DNA from: an uncultured Vicinamibacterales bacterium | GTDB taxonomy: Bacteria; Acidobacteriota; Vicinamibacteria; Vicinamibacterales; UBA8438 | Reading direction: 5' to 3' | Length of the DNA: 64,000 nt | NCBI GenBank assembly: GCA_958295905.1 | Contig: OY282382.1 | Location: 1,073,501-1,137,500 of the forward strand | Shown: positions 55,306-64,000 of the stretch, piece by piece | How positions within the stretch are numbered: the first letter of the stretch is position 1 | How the letters are laid out: every line of letters begins with the position of its first letter | Notes under the pieces: model-generated | Seen by the model: only the letters and a program-made list of their open reading frames with translations | The model's database searches: none | Told to the model about the DNA's origin: nothing | Position numbers and translations under genes: made by a program

Positions 55306-56678
55306 TTCCACGCTATACGAACCCCGAGATGGGCCGCGTCTGGTGCGACCAGCGCAAATACGAGACTTGGCTGCGGGTCGAGGTCGCGGCGGCCGACGCG
55401 ATGGCCGCCGCCGGGCTGATTCCCGAGGCGGCGGCGCGGGACATCGCGGCGTGCGCCGGCGTGCGGGCCGAACGCATCGACGAGATCGAGCAGACGACGC
55501 AGCACGACGTCATCGCGTTCACGACCGCGGTGGCCGAGCAGGTCGGCCCGTCGGCGCGCTGGCTGCACTTCGGGCTGACGTCGTCCGACGTGCTCGATAC
55601 GGCGCTGGCGCTGCAGATGGGGGAGGCGTGCGGGCTGATACTGGCCGACCTCGACGGGGCGATCGGGGCGGTGGCCGAGCGGGCCCGGGAGCATCGGGAC
55701 ACCCCGATGATCGGACGCACCCACGGCGTGCATGCCGAGCCGATGACCTTCGGGTTGAAGCTCGCCCTGTGGCACGCGGAGCTCCGGCGGGCTCGGACGC
55801 GGCTGGAGCGGGCCCGGGAGGTCGTGAACGTCGGGAAGATCTCCGGGGCGGTCGGCACCTACGCCCATCTCGACCCCGAGATCGAGCAGCAGGTGTGCGA
55901 TGCGCTCGGGTTGACCCCGGCCCCGGTGGCGTCGCAGGTCGTGCAGCGCGACCGGCACGCCGAGCTGCTGGGCGCTCTTGCGATTGCCGGCGCTTCGATC
56001 GAGAAGTTCGCCCTTGAGGTGCGCGGCCTGCAGAAGACGGAGATCGGCGAGGTCGAGGAAGGGTTCGCCAAGGGGCAGAAGGGGTCGTCGGCCATGCCCC
56101 ACAAGCGCAACCCGATCGGATGCGAGCAGTTGACGGGCTTGGCGCGGGTCCTGCGCGCCAACGCCGTGGCCGCGATCGAGAACGTGGCGTTGTGGCACGA
56201 GCGCGACATCTCGCATTCCTCGGTGGAGCGGGTCGTCATTCCCGACAGCTTCATCGTGCTCGATCACATGTTGCGGCGATTCGCCCGGATCGTGCGGGGG
56301 CTGGTGGTGCATCCCGAGCGGATGCGCGAGAATCTGGAGCGGTCGCGCGGCGTCGTCTTCTCGGGGACGGTGTTGCTCGAGCTCGCGCAACGCGGCGTGT
56401 CGCGCGAGCAGGGCTACGTCTGGGTGCAGCGGGCGGCGATGCGGTCGCACGACGAGCAGCTCGATTTCAAAACCCTCCTGGCCGAGGACCCGGAGGTCGC
56501 GGCGGTGCTGTCGCCGGATGAACTGGATCGCGCCTTCGACCTCGAACGACAGTTGCGGCACGCCGGTCCCATCGTCGACCGTGTGCTGGCCGGCGTAGAA
56601 TCGGGGGGTTCCGCGGCGGCATTGGACCTTGCGGCCCCTGGTGGCTCGCCGCGTGGCGCCGGCGGGAGGCCCGCCTGA
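55302..56678 (+). CDS. purB: Adenylosuccinate lyase
   Basis: 458 residues. The fumarase/ASL signature [11 protein letters not shown] carries the catalytic serine loop; [18 protein letters not shown] and the [14 protein letters not shown] region complete the site. It splits SAICAR to AICAR and adenylosuccinate to AMP. The start overlaps the upstream stop by 4 bp. The last 20 or so codons ([20 protein letters not shown]) are a low-complexity tail outside the family length. Confidence 0.95.
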   Translation: MIPRYTNPEMGRVWCDQRKYETWLRVEVAAADAMAAAGLIPEAAARDIAACAGVRAERIDEIEQTTQHDVIAFTTAVAEQVGPSARWLHFGLTSSDVLDTALALQMGEACGLILADLDGAIGAVAERAREHRDTPMIGRTHGVHAEPMTFGLKLALWHAELRRARTRLERAREVVNVGKISGAVGTYAHLDPEIEQQVCDALGLTPAPVASQVVQRDRHAELLGALAIAGASIEKFALEVRGLQKTEIGEVEEGFAKGQKGSSAMPHKRNPIGCEQLTGLARVLRANAVAAIENVALWHERDISHSSVERVVIPDSFIVLDHMLRRFARIVRGLVVHPERMRENLERSRGVVFSGTVLLELAQRGVSREQGYVWVQRAAMRSHDEQLDFKTLLAEDPEVAAVLSPDELDRAFDLERQLRHAGPIVDRVLAGVESGGSAAALDLAAPGGSPRGAGGRPA

Positions 56679-56726
56679 CAAGGCGTGACGAGTGGCAGGC
56701 CCATGGGACCGAGGAGCAACGCAGTC

Positions 56727-56777
56727 GGGCGGGATGCGCCGCGGATCGAATGCAGCGGGGCCTTCGGCCACGGGCTG
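56727..56777 (+). repeat. Family C repeat, copy 5
   Basis: GGGCGGGATGCGCCGCGG, TCGAATGCAGCG, then CTTCGGCCACGGGCTG, immediately before the purS ribosome site. It lies within the purB-purS intergenic part of the transcript. Confidence 0.7.
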
Positions 56778-56794
56778 CCGGGAGGACCGGCGGC

Positions 56795-57055
56795 GTGAGA
56801 ACGAGAGTGTTCGTCACCCTGAAGCCCTCGGTGTTCGACCCGCAGGGCCGAACCATCGCCGCGGCGCTGGGGTCGCTGGGGTACGGGTCGGTGCGGGACG
56901 TGCGGCAGGGGAAGTACTTCGAGCTGGACGTCGACGCGGAGACGCCCGCGGCGGCCCGTACTCTCGTGAGCGGGATCGCCGACCGGCTGCTGGCCAACCC
57001 GGTGATCGAGAGCTACCGCGTGGAGGTCGACGACCATGGCACGGAGCCGTCCTGA
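56795..57055 (+). CDS. purS: Phosphoribosylformylglycinamidine synthase subunit PurS
   Basis: 86 residues from GTG 56795, with GGGAGGA 8 nt upstream. The family core [22 protein letters not shown] and the segment [14 protein letters not shown] are complete. It bridges PurQ and PurL in the three-part FGAM synthase and helps pass ammonia between them. It precedes purQ by 55 bp, as in Bacillus-type clusters. Confidence 0.93.
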   Translation: MRTRVFVTLKPSVFDPQGRTIAAALGSLGYGSVRDVRQGKYFELDVDAETPAAARTLVSGIADRLLANPVIESYRVEVDDHGTEPS

Positions 57056-57110
57056 GGCGGGGCGCGCCGTACGGTTCCCGCCCGCGCCGCCGCGCCGGGC
57101 CGGTGCGGGA

Positions 57111-57824
57111 ATGCGCCCAGTGAAGTTCGCCATCATCCAGTTCCCCGGCTCGAACTGCGATCACGACGCCTACCACGCGGCCAGATACGTTCTGGGGCAG
57201 CAGGCGGAGTTCGTCTGGCACAAGGAGACCGGCCTGCGGAGCGCCGACGTGGTCGTGCTGCCGGGCGGGTTCTCCTACGGGGACTATCTGAGAACCGGGG
57301 CGATTGCCCGGTTCTCGCCGGTAATGCAGCGGGTTCGCGAGTTCGCCGCCACCGGCGGGCCGGTCATCGGCATCTGCAACGGTTTTCAGGTATTGCTCGA
57401 GGCCGGGTTCCTTGAAGGCGCCCTGTTGCGGAACCGGGGGCTGAAGTTCCTGTGCCGGCACGTCCACGTCCGGGTGGAGCAGACCGACACCCCGTTCAGT
57501 TGCGCGGCGTCGGTCGGGCAGGTGCTGAAGCTGCCGATCGCCCACGGTGAAGGCAACTTTCACGCGGCCCCGGAGACCGCCGCCGCCCTTGAAGCGAACC
57601 GGCAGGTCGTCTTCCGCTACTGCGACGCGGCGGGAACCGTCACCGGCGGCGGCAACCCCAACGGGTCGCTGCACGAGATCGCGGGCGTGTGCAACCGGCG
57701 CCGCAACGTCGTCGGGCTCATGCCGCATCCCGAGCGCGCCTGCGAGTCGGCGCTCGGGAGCGAGGACGGCCGGGTGGTGTTCGAATCGGTGGTGGCGGCG
57801 ATGGCCGCGACAGGTGCCGCGTGA
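57111..57824 (+). CDS. purQ: Phosphoribosylformylglycinamidine synthase subunit PurQ (glutaminase)
   Basis: 237 residues. Class I glutamine amidotransferase: nucleophile cysteine in GICNGFQVL, histidine and glutamate in [20 protein letters not shown] opens the chain. It releases ammonia for PurL. GTG 57120 is an alternative start. The end overlaps the purL start (GTGA), a sign of coupled translation. Confidence 0.95.
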   Translation: MRPVKFAIIQFPGSNCDHDAYHAARYVLGQQAEFVWHKETGLRSADVVVLPGGFSYGDYLRTGAIARFSPVMQRVREFAATGGPVIGICNGFQVLLEAGFLEGALLRNRGLKFLCRHVHVRVEQTDTPFSCAASVGQVLKLPIAHGEGNFHAAPETAAALEANRQVVFRYCDAAGTVTGGGNPNGSLHEIAGVCNRRRNVVGLMPHPERACESALGSEDGRVVFESVVAAMAATGAA

Positions 57825-60073
57825 TCGACCAAGCCACGATCGACGCGCACGGGCTGACCGCGGGAGAGTATCGGCGGCTGGTGGAGATTCTCGGCCGTGC
57901 GCCGACGATCACCGAGCTGGGGATCTTCTCGGTGATGTGGTCCGAGCACTGCAGCTACAAGAGCTCGCGCCGGCATCTGCGCCGCTTTCCGACGGACGGT
58001 CCGCGGGTCCTGCAGGGGCCGGGCGAGAACGCGGGCGCGGTCGACATCGGCGACGGCCTGGCCGCGGTGTTCAAGATCGAGTCGCACAACCACCCTTCCT
58101 TCATCGAACCCTATCAGGGCGCCGCGACCGGCGTCGGCGGCATCATTCGCGACATCTTCACGATGGGGGCGCGGCCCATCGCCCTGCTCGACTCGTTGCG
58201 GTTCGGCGCGCTGGAGGACGAGCACGGCCGTTCGTCCGTGGAGACCGTCCGCCTCGTCGACGGCGTGGTCGCGGGCATCGCCGGCTACGGCAACAGCATC
58301 GGCATACCCACGGTGGGCGGGGAGGTCGCGTTCGAGCCGGGATACGCCGGCAATCCGTTGGTCAACGTGTTCTGCCTGGGGGTGGCGAAGGCCGACCGGC
58401 TCGCCAAGGGCGTGGCCTCGGGTGCCGGCAACCCCGTGTACTACGTGGGGGCGAGGACCGGGCGCGACGGCATCCACGGCGCCACGATGGCGTCGGCCGA
58501 GTTCGACGAAGGGTCGGCCGACAACCGGCCCGCGGTGCAGGTGGGCGATCCGTTCATGGAGAAGCTGCTGCTCGAGGCCTGTCTCGAGGTCATGCAGACC
58601 GACGCGCTGGTCGGCATTCAGGACATGGGCGCGGCGGGGCTCACCTGCTCGACCTGCGAGATGGCGGCCCGGGGCGGGACCGGCATCGACATCGACGTTT
58701 CGCGGGTGCCGCAACGCGAGACCGGCATGACCCCCTACGAGATCATGCTGTCGGAGTCGCAGGAGCGGATGCTGCTCGTGGTCCGGCGGGGACGCGAACC
58801 GGAGGTGGAGCAGGTCTTCGACAAGTGGGACCTGCACGCCGTGCGCATCGGCGAGGTCACCGGCGACGGCCTGCTGCGCGTGCGCGACCGCGGTCGGATG
58901 GTGGCCGAGATTCCGACGCGGGAGCTCGCCGACGGTGCGCCGGTTTACGACCGCCCGACCCGGTACCCCGCCTATCTCGACGAGGCGCAGCGGCTCGACG
59001 AGTCCGCGTTGCCGGTTCCCGCCGATCTGGCCCGGACTTGGCTGGATCTGCTGGCGGCGCCGGCGATCGCGAGCAAGCGCTGGGTCTATCGGCAGTACGA
59101 CCACATGGTGCGCACCAATACGGTGGGGCTGCCGGGCCTCGGCGCCGGAGTCGTGCGCATCAAGGGGACCGGCCGCGCCCTCGCGCTGTCGGTGGACGGG
59201 AACGGCCGCTACGCCTGGCTGGACCCGCGCGAGGGCGGCCGGCTCGCGGTGGCGGAGGCGGCGCGCAACGTGGCCTGCGCCGGGGCGGCGCCGATCGGGG
59301 CGACCAACTGCCTGAACTTCGGCAACCCGGAACGTCCCGACATCATGTGGCAGTTCGCGGAGGCGGTGGACGGCATCGCCGAGGGGTGCCGCGCCCTCGG
59401 GATCCCGATCACCGGCGGCAACGTCAGCCTGTACAACGAGACGGACGGTCAGGCGATCTATCCCACGCCGGTGCTGGGGGTGGTGGGGCTTCTCGATGAC
59501 GCGGCGCGGGTGCTGACCCGCATCTTCCCGGCGGCGGGGCTCGACGTCGTCCTGCTCGGAGATCCGGCAGGAGGGCTCGGCGGCAGCGAGTACCTGAAGC
59601 GGGTGCACGGGCTGGTGCGGGGACGTCCCGCCCCCGTCGATTTCGACCGCGAGGCGGCGCTGCAGCGTCTTGTGGTGGATGCATCCCGCCGCGGGATGTT
59701 ATGTTCGGCCCACGATTGTGCGGAAGGTGGATTCGCGGTGGCCTTGGCCGAATGCAGCATCGAGAGCGGCGGGGTCGGCGCAAGCGTCGATCTCCCGGTC
59801 CTGGCCGGTCCGAACGATCGATTCGGACTTTTGCGGACCTTGTTCGGGGAGGCGCCGTCCCGGATTATCGTCTCGGTGACCCGGGCCGGACAGACCGAGC
59901 TGCTTGCGCGCGCACGCGATCTCGGCGTGCCCGTGGCGGTGATCGGCCGGACCGGCGGCGATCGGGTGACCGTGTCCCTGTCCGGCCGCGTGGTCGCCGA
60001 TGTGGCGATCGAGGCCGCCGAACACGCCTGGGCCACCGGGCTGGCCCGTCATTTCGAACCGCCGGCGGCATAG
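57821..60073 (+). CDS. purL: Phosphoribosylformylglycinamidine synthase subunit PurL (small type)
   Basis: 750 residues from GTG 57821. Typical segments are [30 protein letters not shown] (ATP site), [23 protein letters not shown] and [16 protein letters not shown]. It makes FGAM from FGAR, ATP and ammonia. The length (about 740-750) identifies the small form that needs PurS and PurQ, which precede it directly. The frame continues to two bases before purF. Confidence 0.96.
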   Translation: MIDQATIDAHGLTAGEYRRLVEILGRAPTITELGIFSVMWSEHCSYKSSRRHLRRFPTDGPRVLQGPGENAGAVDIGDGLAAVFKIESHNHPSFIEPYQGAATGVGGIIRDIFTMGARPIALLDSLRFGALEDEHGRSSVETVRLVDGVVAGIAGYGNSIGIPTVGGEVAFEPGYAGNPLVNVFCLGVAKADRLAKGVASGAGNPVYYVGARTGRDGIHGATMASAEFDEGSADNRPAVQVGDPFMEKLLLEACLEVMQTDALVGIQDMGAAGLTCSTCEMAARGGTGIDIDVSRVPQRETGMTPYEIMLSESQERMLLVVRRGREPEVEQVFDKWDLHAVRIGEVTGDGLLRVRDRGRMVAEIPTRELADGAPVYDRPTRYPAYLDEAQRLDESALPVPADLARTWLDLLAAPAIASKRWVYRQYDHMVRTNTVGLPGLGAGVVRIKGTGRALALSVDGNGRYAWLDPREGGRLAVAEAARNVACAGAAPIGATNCLNFGNPERPDIMWQFAEAVDGIAEGCRALGIPITGGNVSLYNETDGQAIYPTPVLGVVGLLDDAARVLTRIFPAAGLDVVLLGDPAGGLGGSEYLKRVHGLVRGRPAPVDFDREAALQRLVVDASRRGMLCSAHDCAEGGFAVALAECSIESGGVGASVDLPVLAGPNDRFGLLRTLFGEAPSRIIVSVTRAGQTELLARARDLGVPVAVIGRTGGDRVTVSLSGRVVADVAIEAAEHAWATGLARHFEPPAA

Positions 60074-60075
60074 CC

Positions 60076-61491
60076 ATGGACGACGACAAATTCCACGACG
60101 AATGCGGCGTCTTTGGCATTTACGGACACCCGGAGGCGCCGGCCCTGACCCGTCTCGGGCTGTATGCGCTGCAGCACCGGGGGCAGGAGAGCGCCGGCAT
60201 CGCCGCCAGCGACGGCGAGCGCCTGCACTTGACGCGGGCCATGGGGCATGTGTCGGAGGCGATCGACGAAGCCTCGCTGGGCGCGCTGGCCGGTGACCAC
60301 GCGATCGGTCACGTGCGGTACTCGACGGCGGGCGACAGCCGGATCGTCAACGCGCAACCGATCCTCATCGACTGCGTGCACGGCGAGATTGCCCTCTGCC
60401 ACAACGGCAACCTCATCAACGCGGCCGAGCTGCGCGACGATTTGGTCCGGCAGGGGCACATCTTCCAGACCGGCAGCGACACCGAGGTCGTGTTGCATCT
60501 CTATGCCCGGTCGGCCGCCGATACCGCCCCCGAGGCCATCGTCGAGTCGGTCCGGCAGGTGCGGGGCGCGTTCTCGCTGGCGCTCCTGACCCGGGACCAC
60601 CTGATGGCGGTGCGCGACCCCTACGGGTTCCGCCCCCTCGTGCTGGGCGCCCTCGGCGACGCCGCCGTGGTCTGCTCGGAGACCTGCGCGCTCGATCTGA
60701 TCGGGGCGCAGTACGTGCGGGACGTCGCGCCGGGCGAGCTGCTGGTCATCGGTCGTGACGGCCAGCATTCCTTCCGGCCGTTTCCGCCCGCCCAACCGTC
60801 GCAGTGCGTCTTCGAGCACGTGTACTTCGCGCGGCCGGACAGCGTCGTGTTCGGCCAGAGCGTCCACGAGGTGCGGACCAACTTCGGGCGGTTGCTCGCG
60901 CGCGAGATGCCGGTGGACGCCGATGTCGTGGTGCCGATACCTGACTCCGGGATCTGTGCGGCCATGGGTTACGCCGAGGCGGCGGGGCTGCCGATGCGGA
61001 TGGGGCTCATCCGGAATCACTATGTCGGCCGCACGTTCATTGCGCCGCAGCAGGAGATCCGCGGATTCCGCGTGCGCGTGAAGCTGAATCCGGTCCGGAG
61101 CGTCCTGGAAGGCAAGCGGGTCGTCCTCGTCGACGATTCGATCGTGCGGGGGACGACCAGCCGGAAGATCGTCGGGATGATTCGCGCCGCCGGCGCCCGC
61201 GAGATACACATGCGAATCAGTTGTCCTCCGACCGTCTCTCCCTGCTACTACGGCATCGATACCCCGCGGCAGTCCGAGCTGATCGCGGCCAACTACGCGG
61301 TCGACGACATCTGCCGCTACGTCAAGTCGGATACGCTCGCCTACCTCGGCTTGGAGGGGTTGCGCGAGGCGGTCGGGGCGCGGAGCGGCGATTACTGCAC
61401 GTCGTGCTACACCGGCATCTACCCGGTCGAGGGTCCGAAAGACGCCGAAGCCTACATGCAGATGGCGTTGAAGCTGCCGGACGCGTCATGA
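60076..61491 (+). CDS. purF: Amidophosphoribosyltransferase
   Basis: 471 residues. The N-terminal glutaminase uses the cysteine at position 10 (HDECGVFGIYG) after removal of a short propeptide. The phosphoribosyl site is VVLVDDSIVRGTTSRKIV; CYTGIYPVE and the preceding cysteines near the end (YCTSCYTG) suggest the 4Fe-4S form of the Bacillus-type enzyme. It makes 5-phosphoribosylamine from PRPP, the first step of the pathway. It starts 2 bp after purL and overlaps purM by 4 bp. Confidence 0.95.
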   Translation: MDDDKFHDECGVFGIYGHPEAPALTRLGLYALQHRGQESAGIAASDGERLHLTRAMGHVSEAIDEASLGALAGDHAIGHVRYSTAGDSRIVNAQPILIDCVHGEIALCHNGNLINAAELRDDLVRQGHIFQTGSDTEVVLHLYARSAADTAPEAIVESVRQVRGAFSLALLTRDHLMAVRDPYGFRPLVLGALGDAAVVCSETCALDLIGAQYVRDVAPGELLVIGRDGQHSFRPFPPAQPSQCVFEHVYFARPDSVVFGQSVHEVRTNFGRLLAREMPVDADVVVPIPDSGICAAMGYAEAAGLPMRMGLIRNHYVGRTFIAPQQEIRGFRVRVKLNPVRSVLEGKRVVLVDDSIVRGTTSRKIVGMIRAAGAREIHMRISCPPTVSPCYYGIDTPRQSELIAANYAVDDICRYVKSDTLAYLGLEGLREAVGARSGDYCTSCYTGIYPVEGPKDAEAYMQMALKLPDAS

Positions 61492-62537
61492 CGATCCGGG
61501 CCGGGCTCGACTACCGGTCCGCGGGCGTCGATATCGACGCCGGCGCGGAAGCCGTGCGGCGGATCCGGGACCTCGCGCGCGGGACGTTCACCCCCGGGGT
61601 GCTCTCGGAGATCGGAAGCTTCGGCGGCCTGTTCCAGCCGGACCTGACGGGGCTGACCGACCCCGTCCTCGTGTCGAGCGCCGACGGGGTCGGAACCAAG
61701 CTGAAGGTTGCGTTCCTCGCCGGCCGGCACGACACCGTCGGATGTGATCTCGTCAATCACTGCGTGAACGACATTCTGGTGCAGGGCGCAACGCCGTTGT
61801 TCTTTCTGGACTATCTCGCGACCGGCCGGCTCTCGCCGGACGTCATCGAGGCGGTCGTCCGCGGGATCGCAGCCGCGTGCACCGAGAACCGGTGCGCCCT
61901 CCTGGGCGGCGAGACCGCGGAGATGCCGGGGTTCTACGCCGACGGCGAGTACGACCTGGCCGGCTTCGTCGTCGGCATCGCCGACCGGGATCGCCTGATC
62001 GACGGCCGCGGGATCCGGCCCGGCGACCCGGTGATCGGTCTGCCCTCCACCGGCCTGCACACGAACGGATACTCGCTGGCCCGCCGCATCGTGTTCGACA
62101 CCCTGGGCTTGGCGGTGGACTCGGCCCCGGAGGGACTCGACGGACGGGTCGGAGAGGTGCTGCTGCGGCCGCACCGTTCGTACCTGCCTCTGGTGTCGCT
62201 GCTGCTGACCGAGGGGGCCGGGGGCGTCAGGGCGATGGCCCACATCACCGGGGGCGGACTGACCGACAATCTTCCCCGGGTGCTGCCCCCCGGGATCGCC
62301 GTCGAGATCGATACGCGGGCCTGGACCCCGCCGCCGGTGTTCACCTTCCTGCAGCGGCACGGCGGGCTGACTGACGCCGAGGCGTTCCGGACCTTCAACA
62401 TGGGTATCGGCCTCGTCATCATCTGTGCGCCCGATCGGCGCGGCACGCTGCTCGCGGCGTGCCGCCGGCACGGGGAGCCGGGGGCGGCGGTGATCGGTCG
62501 GGTCACGACCGGCGACGGCACGGTGCGGTACGGATGA
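61488..62537 (+). CDS. purM: Phosphoribosylaminoimidazole synthetase (AIR synthase)
   Basis: 349 residues from ATG 61488, which overlaps the purF stop. Family blocks: VSSADGVGTKLKVAF, DLVNHCVNDILVQGATPLFFLDY, GGETAEMPGFY and GLPSTGLHTNGYSLARR. It closes the imidazole ring of FGAM to AIR with ATP. The next gene, purN, overlaps by 4 bp. Confidence 0.95.
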   Translation: MTIRAGLDYRSAGVDIDAGAEAVRRIRDLARGTFTPGVLSEIGSFGGLFQPDLTGLTDPVLVSSADGVGTKLKVAFLAGRHDTVGCDLVNHCVNDILVQGATPLFFLDYLATGRLSPDVIEAVVRGIAAACTENRCALLGGETAEMPGFYADGEYDLAGFVVGIADRDRLIDGRGIRPGDPVIGLPSTGLHTNGYSLARRIVFDTLGLAVDSAPEGLDGRVGEVLLRPHRSYLPLVSLLLTEGAGGVRAMAHITGGGLTDNLPRVLPPGIAVEIDTRAWTPPPVFTFLQRHGGLTDAEAFRTFNMGIGLVIICAPDRRGTLLAACRRHGEPGAAVIGRVTTGDGTVRYG

Positions 62538-63220
62538 CCGATTGCGGTGCGGACCCGGGCGGCAGCGCCGGAAACCGCCGCCTCGGCGTGTTGATCTCGG
62601 GACGGGGCAGCAATCTGCAGGCGATCATCGATGCGATTGCCGCGGGGCGGCTCGTCGCCGAGGTCGCCGTGGTCGTCTCCAACCGGCCGGACGCCCCGGG
62701 GCTCGAACGCGCCCGCCGCGCCGGCATCGAGACGGCGGTTCTGGACCATACCGCGCACGCCTCCCGGGAAGCCTATGACCGCGAGCTCGCGGCCGTGCTC
62801 CGTCGGTACGGCGTCGCCCTGGTTTGTCTGGCCGGGTTCATGCGGCGCCTGAGCGCAGGGTTCGTGTCCGCCTTCCCCAACCGCATCCTGAACGTCCATC
62901 CGTCATTGCTGCCCGCGTTTCCCGGCCTGTACGGCCAAGAGCAGGCGTGGCGCCATGGTGTCCGGGTCTCCGGCGCGACGGTGCATATCGTCACCCCCGA
63001 GCTCGATGCCGGCCCGATCGTCGCGCAGGCCTCGGTGCCGGTTCACGACGACGACACCCCCGAGACGTTGTCGGCCCGTATCCTGATCGAGGAGCATCGC
63101 ATCTATCCCGAGGCCATCGGTGTTGTGCTCGACGGCGGGTGGCGCGTTCAGGGTCGCCGGTTCATGCGCGTCGGAGGTTCGCGCGCCGCCGGCTCCGCCG
63201 GCCGGGAGTCTGCGCCGTAG
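62534..63220 (+). CDS. purN: Phosphoribosylglycinamide formyltransferase
   Basis: 228 residues. The substrate loop LGVLISGRGSNLQAIIDAI and catalytic residues (N, H and D in NRILNVHPSLLPAFPGLYG and VSGATVHIVTPELDAGPI) are complete. It adds a formyl group from 10-formyl-THF to GAR. About 17 residues at the end (GSRAAGSAGRESAP) go beyond the family length and are coded by the family B repeat; the stop TAG falls in its loop. Confidence 0.93.
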   Translation: MTDCGADPGGSAGNRRLGVLISGRGSNLQAIIDAIAAGRLVAEVAVVVSNRPDAPGLERARRAGIETAVLDHTAHASREAYDRELAAVLRRYGVALVCLAGFMRRLSAGFVSAFPNRILNVHPSLLPAFPGLYGQEQAWRHGVRVSGATVHIVTPELDAGPIVAQASVPVHDDDTPETLSARILIEEHRIYPEAIGVVLDGGWRVQGRRFMRVGGSRAAGSAGRESAP

Positions 63221-63290
63221 AACGGCGCGGACTCCCGGAGGGTTGGTTGGGGCGGCGATCGGCGCCGCCGGCGACGATCTCCGGGCTGGC
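63203..63290 (+). repeat. Family B repeat, copy 2, overlapping the purN stop
   Basis: The 14-bp stem GGGAGTCTGCGCCG / CGGCGCGGACTCCC (63204-63236, one G-T pair) has loop TAGAA, whose TAG is the purN stop. The tail (GGAGGGTTGGTTGGGGCGGCG, then GGCGACGATCTCCGGGCTGG) follows. It could stop or stabilise the long purine transcript. Confidence 0.8.
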
Positions 63291-63320
63291 CGGTCCCGGT
63301 ATTTCGGATAGACTGATCGG

Positions 63321-64000
63321 ATGTCTTCCATGCCGGGGACCCTCGCCGAGCAGATGGCCTACCTGACGAAGGGGGCGGTCGACGTCGTGCGCGGGTCCGA
63401 GCTCCGAGCGAAGCTGGAGCAGGCGGCCGGGAAGGAGCGGCCCCTGGTGGTCAAGGTCGGCTTCGACCCGACGGCGCCGGACCTGCATCTGGGGCACACG
63501 GTGCTGATCCGGAAGATGAAGCACTTCCAGGATCTGGGCCACACCGTCGTTTTCCTCATCGGTGACTTCACCGGACTGATCGGCGACCCGACCGGCCGGT
63601 CGAAGGCCCGCCCGCCCCTGACGAGGGACGAGATCGATCAGAACGCCGACACCTACCGCGCACAGGTGTTCAAGCTGCTCGATCCGGACCGCACCGTCGT
63701 CGAGTTCAACAGCCGCTGGCTCGGGGCGCTGCGTAGCGAGGACTGGATAAGGCTTGCCGCCAGCTACAACGTCGCACAGATGCTCGAGCGTCGGCACTTC
63801 CGGCAGCGGTACGACCGCGGGCAGCCGATCGCGATCCACGAGTTCCTGTATCCACTCACCCAAGCCTTCGATTCGGTGCACCTGGCGGCGGACGTCGAGC
63901 TCGGGGGCACCGATCAGCTGTTCAACCTGAATGTGGGCCGGGACGTCATGCCGTCGTTCGATCTCCCGCCGCAGGTGGTGATGACCGTGCCGCTGCTCGT
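63321..64000 (+). CDS. tyrS: Tyrosyl-tRNA synthetase, N-terminal part (runs off the window)
   Basis: 226 codons are visible. The class I motif is [10 protein letters not shown] (HIGH equivalent, about 50-60); [16 protein letters not shown] and the [14 protein letters not shown] segment with the tyrosine pocket follow. The KMSKS loop and the S4 domain lie beyond the edge. The long type with LTKGAVDVV at the start resembles TyrZ-like bacterial forms. ATG 63321 is preferred; 63330 is an alternative. Confidence 0.93.
   Translation, partial: MSSMPGTLAEQMAYLTKGAVDVVRGSELRAKLEQAAGKERPLVVKVGFDPTAPDLHLGHTVLIRKMKHFQDLGHTVVFLIGDFTGLIGDPTGRSKARPPLTRDEIDQNADTYRAQVFKLLDPDRTVVEFNSRWLGALRSEDWIRLAASYNVAQMLERRHFRQRYDRGQPIAIHEFLYPLTQAFDSVHLAADVELGGTDQLFNLNVGRDVMPSFDLPPQVVMTVPLL

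Overview
The window is about 64 kb of very GC-rich bacterial chromosome. It has long, slightly overlapping genes, many GTG starts and almost no U-tract terminators. Several traits together suggest an Acidobacteriota-like organism, perhaps of the Vicinamibacteria type: an Actinobacteria-like three-subunit succinate dehydrogenase, a TRAP transporter with a TatT lipoprotein, large secreted zincins, secreted PQQ-type dehydrogenases and a Bacillus-type purS/purQ/purL trio. This placement is inference; there is no rRNA gene to test it.

Layout. 1-11162 (minus strand): an IS4-family transposase at the edge, then a three-gene DISARM-like defence operon read DUF1998 helicase -> SNF2 helicase -> DNA methyltransferase. 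The methyltransferase is cut off after its NPPW motif where the IS element begins. 11246-19140: a secreted HMA-domain protein, an outer-membrane barrel protein, a TRAP transporter set (TatT, DctP, fused DctQM) and an M20 peptidase. 19141-26441: a PlsB-like acyltransferase and a two-gene NYN-nuclease plus STAND-NTPase cassette (24653-21772), followed by a TrbI-like membrane protein; these sit in repeat-rich gaps. 26442-31255: glycine oxidase and succinate dehydrogenase (anchor, flavoprotein, iron-sulfur). 31344-40961: symporter with DUF3311 partner, a large zincin, TerC, PAP2 phosphatase, MFS exporter and NhaC antiporter. 40962-42546: a gene graveyard with remnants of a sugar dehydrogenase and a DUF418 protein. 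42547-54148: a GH/GT2 fusion, an AbgB-like amidohydrolase, MtaB, a repeat-built membrane coiled coil, a PQQ dehydrogenase, RlmN and an M16 peptidase. 54448-64000: an MBL hydrolase, then purB, purS, purQ, purL, purF, purM and purN with overlapping stops and starts, then tyrS (cut by the edge).

The most unexpected content lies between and beside the genes. A non-coding element of about 172 bp occurs four times, with 17-bp imperfect terminal inverted repeats and, in three copies, a 9-bp direct repeat directly outside the ends: a MITE family. A second family carries a stem-loop whose arms show compensatory base changes between copies and whose loop supplies the purN stop codon. A third family of about 50 bp occurs five times. 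The NYN/STAND pair and the DISARM-like operon with a fused helicase/DUF1998 protein are the best candidates for under-described defence systems; the interrupted methyltransferase raises the question whether the latter is still active.
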